In this document: positions 43,447 through 51,614 of the stretch, one piece after another
Layout of the letters: the number at the start of each line of letters is the position of its first letter
How positions within the stretch are numbered: position 1 is the first letter of the stretch
Notes under the pieces: model-generated
Told to the model about the DNA's origin: nothing
The model's input: only the letters and a program-made list of their open reading frames with translations
Database searches by the model: none
Program-made: the position numbers and the translations under genes
Assembly (NCBI GenBank): GCA_964430225.1
Contig: CAYSFE010000001.1
Location: 114,364 to 178,363 of the forward strand
DNA from: CAYSFE01 sp964430225
Lineage (GTDB): Bacteria; Patescibacteriota; Dojkabacteria; GCA-016699595; JBAXKR01
Length of the DNA: 64,000 nucleotides
Direction: 5' to 3'

Positions 43447-44478
43447 ATGGATGGATTTGATTCAAATAAATATTTAGAGGAAGAATACAAAGCAATACTT
43501 GATCGTATTTCTAAGTTTAATGGAAAACTTTATCTTGAAATAGGGGGACAGCTTCTATTTGATAGACATGCCTCTTCTGTACTTCCTGGTTTTGATCCAA
43601 CAGTTAAAGTTAAAATTCTTAAGAAATTTGACAACATTGAATTTCTTTTTTGTGTAAATTCTGAAGACTTTGTTTCAGATAGACCTCTTGAAAATGGAAG
43701 TAAAAGCTATATAGATAAGGTTCTTGAGATGATTGAGAAACTAAAAGAAACTTTTAATAACCCAATACATATTGTGGTAAACAAGATACCTCGTGATATT
43801 GAACCATCTCCTGTAAGTGATTTCGTTTCCTTAATTAAATCAAAAGGATATTTAGTATATAAAAGATATATGATTGAGGGATATCCTCATGATACTGATA
43901 AAGTACTTTCTTCTGATGGTTATGGACATGATGAATATATTGTTACATCTTCTAAACTAGTTGTTGTTACTGGACCTGGATCAAATAGCGGAAAACTATC
44001 TACATGTCTTGGACAAATATATTTAGATAAATTAAAAGGTTTAGAATCTGGATATGCTAAGTATGAACTCTTCCCTATTTGGAATTTACCTCTTAATCAT
44101 CCTATTAACTTAGCATATGAAGCAGCAACTGCTGATATTGGTGACTATAATCTAGAAGATGTTAGGTATGAAAAAATAAATGGAAGGAAAGCTGTAAACT
44201 ATAATCGAGATGTAGAAGCTTTTGAAATACTTGAAAGTTTAGGAAAAAGAATAGTTTCCGAAAACAACTATATCCATACATATAGATCCCCTACTGATAT
44301 GGGAATAAATATGGCGGGTTTTTCCATAAAAGATGATAAAATATGTAGGGAGGCAGCTATCTTAGAAATAGAAAATAGATTAAAAGGATATGAAAATCTA
44401 TTAACTATTGGTAAAGGTAAGCCTGAGTGGGTTAAAAGAACTCAAGATATTTTATTAAAAGCTAAAAGTAATTTATGA
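43447..44478 (+). CDS. DUF1846-family protein, short form
   Basis: The protein matches the DUF1846 family: GFDSNKYLEEEYKAILDRIS, GKLYLEIGGQLLFDRHASSVLPGF, VYKRYMIEGYPHDTDKVLS, VVTGPGSNSGKLSTCLGQIY and FPIWNLPLNHPINLAYEAAT are its landmarks, each slightly varied. The GPGSNSGK segment looks like a phosphate-binding loop. Family members are usually about 490-500 aa. This one has 343 aa, so the C-terminal third is absent. Its biochemical role is not known to me. The TGA stop overlaps the rlmB ATG (ATGA). Confidence 0.9.
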   Translation: MDGFDSNKYLEEEYKAILDRISKFNGKLYLEIGGQLLFDRHASSVLPGFDPTVKVKILKKFDNIEFLFCVNSEDFVSDRPLENGSKSYIDKVLEMIEKLKETFNNPIHIVVNKIPRDIEPSPVSDFVSLIKSKGYLVYKRYMIEGYPHDTDKVLSSDGYGHDEYIVTSSKLVVVTGPGSNSGKLSTCLGQIYLDKLKGLESGYAKYELFPIWNLPLNHPINLAYEAATADIGDYNLEDVRYEKINGRKAVNYNRDVEAFEILESLGKRIVSENNYIHTYRSPTDMGINMAGFSIKDDKICREAAILEIENRLKGYENLLTIGKGKPEWVKRTQDILLKAKSNL

Positions 44479-45218
44479 AAAGTGATCAAATAGAAGGAAG
44501 AAATCCAGTATTAGAGGCTCTAAGAGCTAAATCTCCTTTGTCTAAAATATATTTACAAGAAGGAATTAAAAGAGATAGTAAGATTAGAGAGCTTATTCTT
44601 TTATCCCGTAAATCTCGAATAAGACTCGACTATATAGATAAAAAGAAATTGGACCAAATGTGTCAATCCGATATTCATCAAGGAGTTATAGCTCTTCGTC
44701 CAGTTGGAAACAAGAAGGAATTAACTAATGTTCGTGATTTAATAGAGCGAGTTGAAAGTGAAAACAAAGTTCCTTTCTTTGTAATAATTCGAGATGTTTT
44801 GTATGAACATAACTTAGGAGCTATTATTAGAACGGCAGTGAGTGCGGGGGTAAACGGAATAGTAGTACCACCTAATACCAAGTTTGGACCTGAGGTTATG
44901 AGAGCTTCAATGGGTGGATATGAGTACGCAAATATTGCTGAAGAAAATATATTTCAAGCAATTAAGACTATAAAAGAGAATGCGATTAAAGTTGTTGGAA
45001 TAGAAGTAACTGCTGAAAAATATTACTATGAAGCTGATTTAACTGGTGCTTTAGCATTAATAATTGGAGGAGAAGATCACTCTTTAAGTGAGGAAATTAA
45101 GAATAAATGTGACTTTTTTGTAAAAATTCCACTTTTGTCCCCTATTAACTCTTTGAATATGAGTGTTGCATCTGGTATAGTCATATACGACAAATTGAGG
45201 CAAGAGCTTCAGGATTAA
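44475..45218 (+). CDS. rlmB: SpoU-family 23S rRNA 2'-O-methyltransferase
   Basis: It methylates a ribose in rRNA using SAM through a trefoil-knot SPOUT fold. An N-terminal L30e-like substrate domain (IEGRNPVLEALRAKSPLSKI) precedes the three SpoU motifs: NLGAIIRTAVSAGVNGIV, LIIGGEDHSL and IPLLSPINSLNMSVASGI. Length of 247 aa is normal. RlmB (Gm2251) is the best guess, and TrmH-like targets cannot be excluded. Confidence 0.93.
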   Translation: MKSDQIEGRNPVLEALRAKSPLSKIYLQEGIKRDSKIRELILLSRKSRIRLDYIDKKKLDQMCQSDIHQGVIALRPVGNKKELTNVRDLIERVESENKVPFFVIIRDVLYEHNLGAIIRTAVSAGVNGIVVPPNTKFGPEVMRASMGGYEYANIAEENIFQAIKTIKENAIKVVGIEVTAEKYYYEADLTGALALIIGGEDHSLSEEIKNKCDFFVKIPLLSPINSLNMSVASGIVIYDKLRQELQD

Positions 45219-45235
45219 TTTTTTTTAAATTTTTT

Positions 45236-45403
45236 ATGGCAAAGAAAGGAAATAGAATTTTAATTAGAGTTGCAAACAAAGCTAGTGGCTCATTTTACAC
45301 TACTTTTAAAAATAGAATTAACTCTAAAGATAAGATAAAAATAAAGAAGTACGACCCTAAAACAAGAAAACATGAGATGTTTGAAGAGACTAAGGCAAGC
45401 TAA
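45236..45403 (+). CDS. rpmG: Ribosomal protein bL33, Cys-minus form
   Basis: A 55-aa frame starting MAKKGNRILIRVANKASGSF continues YTTFKNRINSKDKIKIKKYD and ends HEMFEETKAS, aligning with bL33 along its length. No cysteines are present, so it does not bind zinc. It occupies the expected place before tRNA-Trp and secE. Confidence 0.93.
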   Translation: MAKKGNRILIRVANKASGSFYTTFKNRINSKDKIKIKKYDPKTRKHEMFEETKAS

Positions 45404-45424
45404 GGGTAAAGTTTTGGGGATGAT

Positions 45425-45501
45425 GGGCGGATAGCTCCAATTGGTAGAGCTACGGTCTCCAAAACCGTGTGTTGGGGGTTCGAATCCCTCTCCGCCTGCC
45501 A
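45425..45501 (+). tRNA. tRNA-Trp(CCA)
   Basis: Acceptor GGGCGGA/TCCGCCT with a G-U first pair, anticodon stem ACGGT/ACCGT with loop CTCCAAA (anticodon CCA), T loop TTCGAAT, discriminator G and encoded CCA. The rpmG-trpT-secE-nusG order is the classical one. Confidence 0.97.
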
Positions 45502-45539
45502 ATATTGTATATTTTGGTTTCTGTAAGATATAATTACAT

Positions 45540-45722
45540 ATGGTAGTTTTGAATTTTTTTAAAAACGTATTTAATGAAATTAGATTAGTAGAGTGGTTAA
45601 CTCTTAATAAGACTGTGAGATATACCCTACTTGTTCTTGGATTCATAATAGTATTTACACTAGCAGTTGCATTAACAGACCAAGGACTTTTTAATTTAAG
45701 AAGTTTAGTTCTAACACAATAA
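45540..45722 (+). CDS. secE: Preprotein translocase subunit SecE
   Basis: SecE stabilises SecY in the translocon. This 60-aa form has the amphipathic helix FFKNVFNEIRLVEWLTLNKT and one membrane segment (TLLVLGFIIVFTLAVALT), as in the short single-pass SecE of most bacteria. It starts shortly after tRNA-Trp and ends 2 nt before nusG. Confidence 0.94.
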   Translation: MVVLNFFKNVFNEIRLVEWLTLNKTVRYTLLVLGFIIVFTLAVALTDQGLFNLRSLVLTQ

Positions 45723-45724
45723 CG

Positions 45725-46255
45725 ATGAATACTGATCAAAAATGGTACATAGTTAATTGCTCATCAGGACATGAGAATAAAGTAGCTACTCAAATTAAAC
45801 AAAGAGTTGCTGCTAATGGTATGAGTGATCTAGTTACAGAAGTATTAGTACCTACTCAAGAAAAGATAATCATTAAAGAAGGTAAGAAAAAGACTATTCA
45901 AGAAAAAGTATTTCCAGGTTATGTTCTAGTCAAAATGGCTATGAATGATGACACTTGGACATTAGTTAGAAAATCAGAAGGTGTTACAGGGTTTATTGGA
46001 ACAGTAAAGAAACCAACTCCTCTTCAGGATTCTGAAGTAGATGGAATTATTAACTTCTCAAAGGTTAAACAGCCTCAATATTCTGCAAGCTTTGAGATTG
46101 GTGATGCTGTGAAAGTAGTTGATGGTCCATTCAAAGATTTCGTTGGAAGTATCAAAGAAATCAATGATGCAAAAGGACAAGTCAAAGTACTTTTGACAGT
46201 GTTTGGAAGAGAAACCCCTGTTGTTATGGATTTCCTTCAAGTTATTAGAATGTAA
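45725..46255 (+). CDS. nusG: Transcription termination/antitermination protein NusG
   Basis: NusG binds RNA polymerase through its NGN domain (KWYIVNCSSGHENKVATQIK, VFPGYVLVKMAMND) and S10 or Rho through the KOW domain (VDGPFKDFVGSIKEINDAKG, VKVLLTVFGRETPV). At 176 aa it is the regular two-domain form without insertion. Confidence 0.97.
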   Translation: MNTDQKWYIVNCSSGHENKVATQIKQRVAANGMSDLVTEVLVPTQEKIIIKEGKKKTIQEKVFPGYVLVKMAMNDDTWTLVRKSEGVTGFIGTVKKPTPLQDSEVDGIINFSKVKQPQYSASFEIGDAVKVVDGPFKDFVGSIKEINDAKGQVKVLLTVFGRETPVVMDFLQVIRM

Positions 46256-46275
46256 ATATTAAATAAAGAAATAAA

Positions 46276-46704
46276 ATGGCAAAGAAAAAAGTAAAAGCTG
46301 TTGTAAAGATTGCAGCCCCTGGAGGCAAAGCAGTTCCAGGACAAAAATTAGGTCCAGTACTAGGACAACACGGTGTTAACATCGGACTTTTCTGTACCGA
46401 GTTTAATGCTAAAACAAAAGAATTCATGGGACTTACTGTTGCATGTAAGCTTTTTGTTTATGACGATAGAAGTTTCGAAATAGTTGTTGGTAAACCTATT
46501 GTTTCAGATTTAATCAAACAAAAGATTAATCTTAAACTTGGATCAGGTAAACCAAACAAAGAGAAAGTAGGAAAGATAACAAAAGCTCAAATAGAAGAAA
46601 TTGCTAAATACAAAATGTCAGACTTTAATACTGATAATCTAGAATCTGCTATGAAAATAGTTGAAGGTTCAGCTAAAAGTATGGGACTTGATATTCAAAA
46701 ATAA
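46276..46704 (+). CDS. rplK: Ribosomal protein uL11
   Basis: uL11 forms the base of the GTPase stalk. It has AVVKIAAPGGKAVPGQKLGP-type sequence, LGQHGVNIGLFCTEFNAKT and the RNA-binding KVGKITKAQIEEIAKYKMSD. Length is 142 aa. There is no SD, only an A-rich leader. Confidence 0.97.
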   Translation: MAKKKVKAVVKIAAPGGKAVPGQKLGPVLGQHGVNIGLFCTEFNAKTKEFMGLTVACKLFVYDDRSFEIVVGKPIVSDLIKQKINLKLGSGKPNKEKVGKITKAQIEEIAKYKMSDFNTDNLESAMKIVEGSAKSMGLDIQK

Positions 46705-46722
46705 TATTAATATAAACTTACC

Positions 46723-47367
46723 ATGAATAAATTCGACGAAATATTAAAAGAACTTAGAGCAAAGAAAAAAGTAAAATTTGACGAAACTCTTGAGTGTCAA
46801 GTTGCCTTTTCTTTACCTGATAAAAACAAAAGTGATTCAATAAGATTTTCAGTAGTATTTGATAACTCTTTTGAAAAAGGAAAGAAGATTTTAGTTCTAA
46901 CTGATGGACAATTTGCAGATGTAGCAAAGAAAGCAGGTGCAGATTATGTAGGACTAGAAGATTACGTAAAGAAAATTACAGATGGATGGATGGATTTTGA
47001 TATATTAATAGCTACCCCTTCTGTTATGTCTAAAATTGCAGTTCTTGGAAAAGCTTTAGGACCAAAGGGACTTATGCCTAATCCTAAGAATGAAACAGTA
47101 ACTACAGATTTAGAAAAAGTAATTAATATGTATAAGAAAGGAAAAGCAGATTTTAAAGCTTCAGAAGCTAAATCTCTACATATGAAATTTGGAAAACTAT
47201 CAATGACTGATGAAGCTCTTAAGAGTAATTACTCTCAGTTAATGAAAGAAGCTCTTGCAACTTTATCTAAGTATGGAGAAAGTGCAATCAAATCAGTATA
47301 TGTCAAATCTACAATGTCTAAGCCTTTTAGAATTGAAATGGCTGAGATTAAAGCTTTGACAAAGTAA
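46723..47367 (+). CDS. rplA: Ribosomal protein uL1
   Basis: uL1 forms the mobile L1 stalk. Key blocks are ILVLTDGQFADVAKKAGADYVG, given by its core, PSVMSKIAVLGKALGPKGLMPNPK and the final KSVYVKSTMSKPFRIEM. Length is 214 aa, slightly short at the N-terminus. It is followed by the L10 leader. Confidence 0.97.
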   Translation: MNKFDEILKELRAKKKVKFDETLECQVAFSLPDKNKSDSIRFSVVFDNSFEKGKKILVLTDGQFADVAKKAGADYVGLEDYVKKITDGWMDFDILIATPSVMSKIAVLGKALGPKGLMPNPKNETVTTDLEKVINMYKKGKADFKASEAKSLHMKFGKLSMTDEALKSNYSQLMKEALATLSKYGESAIKSVYVKSTMSKPFRIEMAEIKALTK

Positions 47368-47386
47368 GATAGGATAGATTACAATA

Positions 47387-47500
47387 TGTCTTGAAAGAGT
47401 CAAAGACAACAGGTGTTCAAAGGAACTTAATTTCCTGTTTAGACAATTTCTAATATTATTTATATGTTATTAGAAAGATTGTCTTAGGGCAATCTTTTTT
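47387..47500 (+). promoter_or_regulatory. L10 leader with terminator/antiterminator attenuator
   Basis: The rplA-rplJ spacer folds as an L10-binding leader: outer stem TGTCT/AGACA (47387-47391 with 47441-47445), AACAGG/CCTGTT (47408-47413 with 47434-47439) and hairpin GTTC-AAAG-GAAC (47415-47426). Downstream, an antiterminator pairs 47442-47455 with 47468-47483 (14 bp, 2-nt bulge). An intrinsic terminator pairs AAAGATTG with CAATCTTT (47474-47481 with 47490-47497) before a T-run. Terminator and antiterminator share 47474-47481, and the outer L10 stem shares 47442-47445 with the antiterminator. L10 binding should thus favour termination. Confidence 0.85.
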
Positions 47501-47506
47501 AGTTAT

Positions 47507-48034
47507 ATGGCAAAAACAAAACTAGAAAAAAAGGAAGCAGTAAAGCAATATTCAGAAGCTTTAGCTTCAGCAGATGCTCTTTACTTTGTAAAACCATCTG
47601 GTCTTACATCAAATGAGTCAACAAAGCTTAAACTTGGATTAAACAAGTTAAAAGCTAAATATGTTGTTGTTAAAAACACCCTATTTAAAAGAGCTTTTAA
47701 AGATACATATCCAGATATCGATAGTGATAAACTATTTGAAAATGGCGAACATGGAGTAGTTTTTGTAAAAGGTGATATTAGTTCTCCTGCTAAAAGTGTT
47801 AAAGAATTTGCAGATGATACAAAAAAGATTGAGATATTAGCTGGAATATATAACAAGAAGTTAGTAAGTAAATCAGAGGTAATAGAGATAGCATCTCTAC
47901 CATCTTATAACGAGATGTTAGCTAAGACATTAGCAACATTCAATGCACCATTAAGTGCATTTGTAAGATTAAACAGTAGTATTATTCAAAAGTTTGTACT
48001 GACTGTTAAAGCAGTTAGTGAAAAAACTCAATAA
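47507..48034 (+). CDS. rplJ: Ribosomal protein uL10
   Basis: uL10 anchors the L7/L12 dimers to the ribosome and in many bacteria represses its own operon. It has TKLEKKEAVKQYSEALASAD, VVVKNTLFKRAF and GEHGVVFVKGDISSPAKSVK, with a C-terminal helix for L12 binding. Length is 175 aa. The ATG is only 6 nt after the T-run of the attenuator. Confidence 0.96.
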   Translation: MAKTKLEKKEAVKQYSEALASADALYFVKPSGLTSNESTKLKLGLNKLKAKYVVVKNTLFKRAFKDTYPDIDSDKLFENGEHGVVFVKGDISSPAKSVKEFADDTKKIEILAGIYNKKLVSKSEVIEIASLPSYNEMLAKTLATFNAPLSAFVRLNSSIIQKFVLTVKAVSEKTQ

Positions 48035-48058
48035 TTTTTATTTTTTATATTTATTTCA

Positions 48059-48436
48059 ATGGATAACCTATCAGAAAATGCTAAAAAGGTAATTGATGAA
48101 GTATCTAAAATGTCAGTTTTAGAACTATCTCAATTAGTTAAAGCAATGGAAGAGAAATTCGGAGTATCAGCAAGCGTAGTAGCAGCTCCAGCAGCAGCAG
48201 TAACAGTTGTAGCAGAAGAAGCTAAAGCTAGTTACGATGTTGTTCTAGCATCAGCAGGAGATAAAAAGATCGACGTAATCAAGAAAGTTAAGGAATTAAC
48301 AGGTCTTGCACTTGGTGACGCGAAAGCTATGGTTGATGGTGCACCTAAAACTCTAAAAGAAGGAGTTAAGACAGAGGATGCAGAAAAGATGAAGAAAGAA
48401 TTAGAAGCAGTTGGAGCAAAAGTAGAACTAAAATAA
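48059..48436 (+). CDS. rplL: Ribosomal protein bL12 (L7/L12)
   Basis: bL12 is the stalk protein that recruits translation factors. It consists of an N-terminal dimerisation helix pair (VLELSQLVKAMEEKFGVSAS), an Ala/Val hinge and the C-terminal domain with KIDVIKKVKELTGLALGDAK. Length is 125 aa. A terminator follows. Confidence 0.97.
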   Translation: MDNLSENAKKVIDEVSKMSVLELSQLVKAMEEKFGVSASVVAAPAAAVTVVAEEAKASYDVVLASAGDKKIDVIKKVKELTGLALGDAKAMVDGAPKTLKEGVKTEDAEKMKKELEAVGAKVELK

Positions 48437-48452
48437 TATTTAGTAGCGAATT

Positions 48453-48492
48453 AAAATCCCCTTATATGAGTATTATCATTAAGGGGATTTTT
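48453..48492 (+). terminator. Terminator after rplL
   Basis: Stem AAAATCCCCTTA/TAAGGGGATTTT (48453-48464 with 48480-48491) with a 15-nt loop and T-rich end, 16 nt after the rplL stop. Confidence 0.9.
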
Positions 48493-48527
48493 CTGTTAAT
48501 ATATTCATAAGTTATTAAATATTTAAC

Positions 48528-49229
48528 ATGGACTTTGTATCGAACTATCTGATTAATGTTGCAGGAATTCCTAGTAACACAGTAATTCTTTTGTTCACTC
48601 TCCCCTTTTTAGCCACTTTAATCGGAACATTTAGATATATTATTGGGCTTAGAACTTTTAATCTATATCCTCATTTGATCCTTACATATATCTTTTTTCA
48701 ACTTTCAATCAATCAAGTAGGAAGTGGATATGATCAATTAGGAGGCATTAAATATGGGTTATTCATTGTTGTATTTACCCTTTTATGTACTAGTATTATT
48801 AAAACGGTAACAAACAGGATAAACATGCACTTCATTCCTAAAAAAGCCCTTATTATCAGTTTCATATGTCTATGTCTTTTAACCTCTCTTGTTTTTGCAT
48901 CACTTCTCTATAGATCATCATTTATTAACGTAGATCTAATAGTTCTTCTTATGATAATTGTCATCGCAGAAGAATATTTATCAATGTATACAAAAAGAGG
49001 CTTTATAGTCGCTTTAAAGATGAGTCTAGGAACTTTAGCGCTATCTATCGGAATGTTTCTTTTAATCACATATGATAAGTTTCAGAGTCTAATTTTATCT
49101 AACTCTTGGATAATTGTAGTAGTAATACTTCTAAACTTCTTCATTGGAAAATACTTAGGACTTAGAATTACAGAATATTTCAGATTTAGAAACCTTCTAG
49201 AAGATGATTCCGATATTTCAACTGATTAA
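48528..49229 (+). CDS. 7TM membrane protein (transglutaminase-associated type)
   Basis: This 233-aa protein has seven predicted membrane segments and resembles the 7TM domain usually fused to an inactive transglutaminase-like domain in proteobacterial proteins. Support comes from the opening IPSNTVILLFTLPFLATLIG and FRYIIGLRTFNLYPHLIL, and above all from the next gene, a RimK-related ATP-grasp ligase, its usual partner. The transglutaminase-like part is missing here. It overlaps the ligase gene by 26 nt, so the proteins are probably made together. Confidence 0.78.
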   Translation: MDFVSNYLINVAGIPSNTVILLFTLPFLATLIGTFRYIIGLRTFNLYPHLILTYIFFQLSINQVGSGYDQLGGIKYGLFIVVFTLLCTSIIKTVTNRINMHFIPKKALIISFICLCLLTSLVFASLLYRSSFINVDLIVLLMIIVIAEEYLSMYTKRGFIVALKMSLGTLALSIGMFLLITYDKFQSLILSNSWIIVVVILLNFFIGKYLGLRITEYFRFRNLLEDDSDISTD

Positions 49230-50601
49230 AAACAGACGTAAGCTACTTGGAAGAAATGAGCGTAGTCTCATTTACATTCATTCCTACAATACTAGAAAAA
49301 GTATACGTATTGCTGACGATAAAATACTCACAAAGAAGATATTAATCAAAAATAACGTACCAGTTTCGAAACTCGTTGCGATAATAAAAGATGAACGACA
49401 ACTCGAATCCTTTGATTGGAGTAAACTCCCAGAGAGCTTTGTCATAAAGCCAGTTACTGGGTATGAAGGAGCAGGCATAGAAATCTTCTATAACAAGGAT
49501 AAAAACGGTGATTACATCAAAGCCGATGGAAGTAAGTACACTATTGAGCAACTTAAGATACTTTCAAAGGCAATTCTAAACGGAGAGTTTTCACTACATA
49601 ATGCTCCTGATAGAATTATTATAGAAGAAAGAGTAAAACTTCATAGATATTTTAAATCTATAACATATAAAGGAGCACCTGATATTAGAATCATTGTATT
49701 CAACAAGATTCCAATAATGTCATATATAAGAATTCCAACCAAGGAATCCGATGGGAAAGCAAACCTAGCCAAGGGAGCAATAGGAGCTGGTATTGATATG
49801 GCTAAGGGACTAACTACATACGGAATATATGGTAAAGGCAAAGCTATTGAAACAATACAAGGAACCAACTTAAAAGTATCTGGTATTAAAATCCCATATT
49901 GGGATAGACTATTAAGATATGCAATAGAAGTATCACAGTGTACTGGACTTGGTTTTTGTGGAGTAGATTTCCTTATCGACAAAGATGCAGGACCACTAGT
50001 AGTCGAGATAAATGCAAGACCAGGGCTATCTATTCAACTTGCTAATAGAGATGGACTAAGATGGAGATTAAAAAAAGTTAGAGACATTAAGTTTAAAACT
50101 ATAGAGAAAAGTATACGTTTAGCTAAAGATCTCTTTGGAGGAGAAATTGAAGAAGAAATTAGAGATATTACAGGTAAGAATATACTAGGGCTTACTAATG
50201 ATGTAAAAGTAAGTGTAGGAGATAACACTGCTGAAACACACTTAAAAATCGACACTGGTAATGAATTCTCATATATCGATACAAAATTTGTACTTGATGA
50301 AATGAATATTTCTAAAGAAATTCTAACATCTTTAGATACACTCAATACTCTTCCAACCGAGGAAGAAAAGTTAAAACATATTGAAACAGAGACAACTAAA
50401 CTTAAGCAGAAATTTGATTACTTTGATAGATTTGAGAAAATAGAAGATAAATACACCGTTTTCATTAAAGTATATATAGAAGTTAACTCTTCAAATGAAG
50501 AATACTTTGTAGGATTATCTGATAGAACATCTTCTTTTTACAAAGTTCTACTTGGGAAGAAATCTTTATCAAACATTTTGATAGATCCAAGTAAATCTTA
50601 A
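49204..50601 (+). CDS. RimK-related ATP-grasp ligase fused to a retropepsin-like domain
   Basis: Residues ~35-310 form an ATP-grasp fold of the alpha-L-glutamate-ligase-like group: SFVIKPVTGYEGAGIEIF (ATP loop), GAPDIRIIVFNKIPIMSYIR, GFCGVDFLID and VVEINARPGLSIQLANRDGL (metal-binding Glu/Asn). Members join amino acids to a carboxylate with ATP. The last ~140 residues look like the retropepsin-like domain of RimK-linked 'ATP-dependent zinc protease' proteins, with LKIDTGNEFSYID (DTG at 350-352) and YKVLLGKKSLSNILIDPS. These are separate genes elsewhere, so this is a fusion. Substrate is unknown. It ends tail-to-tail with the MreB-like gene (4-nt overlap). Confidence 0.88.
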   Translation: MIPIFQLIKNRRKLLGRNERSLIYIHSYNTRKSIRIADDKILTKKILIKNNVPVSKLVAIIKDERQLESFDWSKLPESFVIKPVTGYEGAGIEIFYNKDKNGDYIKADGSKYTIEQLKILSKAILNGEFSLHNAPDRIIIEERVKLHRYFKSITYKGAPDIRIIVFNKIPIMSYIRIPTKESDGKANLAKGAIGAGIDMAKGLTTYGIYGKGKAIETIQGTNLKVSGIKIPYWDRLLRYAIEVSQCTGLGFCGVDFLIDKDAGPLVVEINARPGLSIQLANRDGLRWRLKKVRDIKFKTIEKSIRLAKDLFGGEIEEEIRDITGKNILGLTNDVKVSVGDNTAETHLKIDTGNEFSYIDTKFVLDEMNISKEILTSLDTLNTLPTEEEKLKHIETETTKLKQKFDYFDRFEKIEDKYTVFIKVYIEVNSSNEEYFVGLSDRTSSFYKVLLGKKSLSNILIDPSKS

Positions 50602-51569
50602 GACTCCATTATCTTTCCAATACCGTTTATCACTGAATACGAAGGGTTATCAACAATTGAAGATGGTATTTTTATACTATTTGAAATATATTCTGACATT
50701 CCTGGCAAGTTTGCACTGCCTCCGCTAAGTAGTACCCCATTATCAATAATATCAGCAACAATTTCAGGTGGGCATTTTTCTAAAACATCCTTAATACATT
50801 TAACAACTTTTTCTAGTGATTCATTTATAGGGAGTAATAAATCATTTGAGGTAAGAAGTAGACTTGTTGGATTACCAGAGTTTAATTCCCTTGCTCTTAC
50901 CTCTAGTTCTTTAGGATACTTCTCTTCCATAGCACTTCCAATTTCAAGTTTTATTTTCTCAGCACTAGTATTTCCAATTGTAACTGAGTATTTATTTTTT
51001 AAGTGATTAACAATAGACGCATTAATTGATTCACCAGCGAATTTAATACTAGAACTTATGATAATATTTCCCATTGAAAGGACTGCAACTTCTGTCAAAC
51101 CAGCTCCAATTAATATAATCATACTACCCATAAGACTGCTATTTGATACTCCCGTGTCATATATACTAGCCATAACACTTTTATTGATTATTACCTTAGA
51201 AGCTCCAGCTTTATACACTACTTCTAGTAGTGCTCTTTCTTCTACTGAAGTTAAAGATGCAGGAGAAGATACATATACATCAAATGGAAATACCCTATTA
51301 AACCCCAATGTTTTTTTAAGAATACTTGAAATTAACGCTTCTGTAAGTTTATAGTTTGCTATTACTCCTGACTGTATTGGATATTCAATTGAAATATCAC
51401 TAGACGATTTCCCAATCATCTCATAAGCTCGTGAGCCGATAGCTAATATTTTTCTTTGAGACTTGGAATAGCAAACAAGACTTGGATGATCAATAACAAT
51501 TCCTTTACCAGGAATATATACTCTTAAGTTTTTAGATCCAAGATCAATTCCAATTTTCTTTCTAAACAT
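50598..51569 (-). CDS. Divergent MreB-like protein with altered active site
   Basis: The 323-aa protein is an actin-fold relative of MreB: KIGIDLGSKNLRVYIPGKG, PFDVYVSSPASLTSVEERAL, NTSAEKIKLEIGSAMEE and GVLLSGGSANLPGMSEYI align with MreB landmarks. Two key sites differ from the true MreB at 41560-42633. IEEPVAAAIGSG is INKSVMASIYDTG (catalytic Glu lost), and DIGGGTSD is LIGAGLTE (phosphate-2 Asp lost). ATP hydrolysis is therefore doubtful, although phosphate-1 is kept. It could cap, modulate or template MreB, or act with the neighbouring ligase. It is divergent from the PEGA gene (45 nt). Confidence 0.9.
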   Translation of the reverse strand: MFRKKIGIDLGSKNLRVYIPGKGIVIDHPSLVCYSKSQRKILAIGSRAYEMIGKSSSDISIEYPIQSGVIANYKLTEALISSILKKTLGFNRVFPFDVYVSSPASLTSVEERALLEVVYKAGASKVIINKSVMASIYDTGVSNSSLMGSMIILIGAGLTEVAVLSMGNIIISSSIKFAGESINASIVNHLKNKYSVTIGNTSAEKIKLEIGSAMEEKYPKELEVRARELNSGNPTSLLLTSNDLLLPINESLEKVVKCIKDVLEKCPPEIVADIIDNGVLLSGGSANLPGMSEYISNSIKIPSSIVDNPSYSVINGIGKIMES

Positions 51570-51614
51570 AACATCATTAATATGATATATTTATTCGCAT
51601 TATATCACTCAAAT

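Noticed and set aside
4908..44478. UGA recoding as in Gracilibacteria/Absconditabacteria
   Set aside because: yebC, rseP and the DUF1846 gene end in TGA exactly where the families end, with ATGA overlap or SD overlap at the next gene.
45290..45739. Minus-strand frame across rpmG, tRNA-Trp and secE
   Set aside because: It is antisense to three well-supported genes. Part of it is translated tRNA (GFEPPTHGF), a known artefact.
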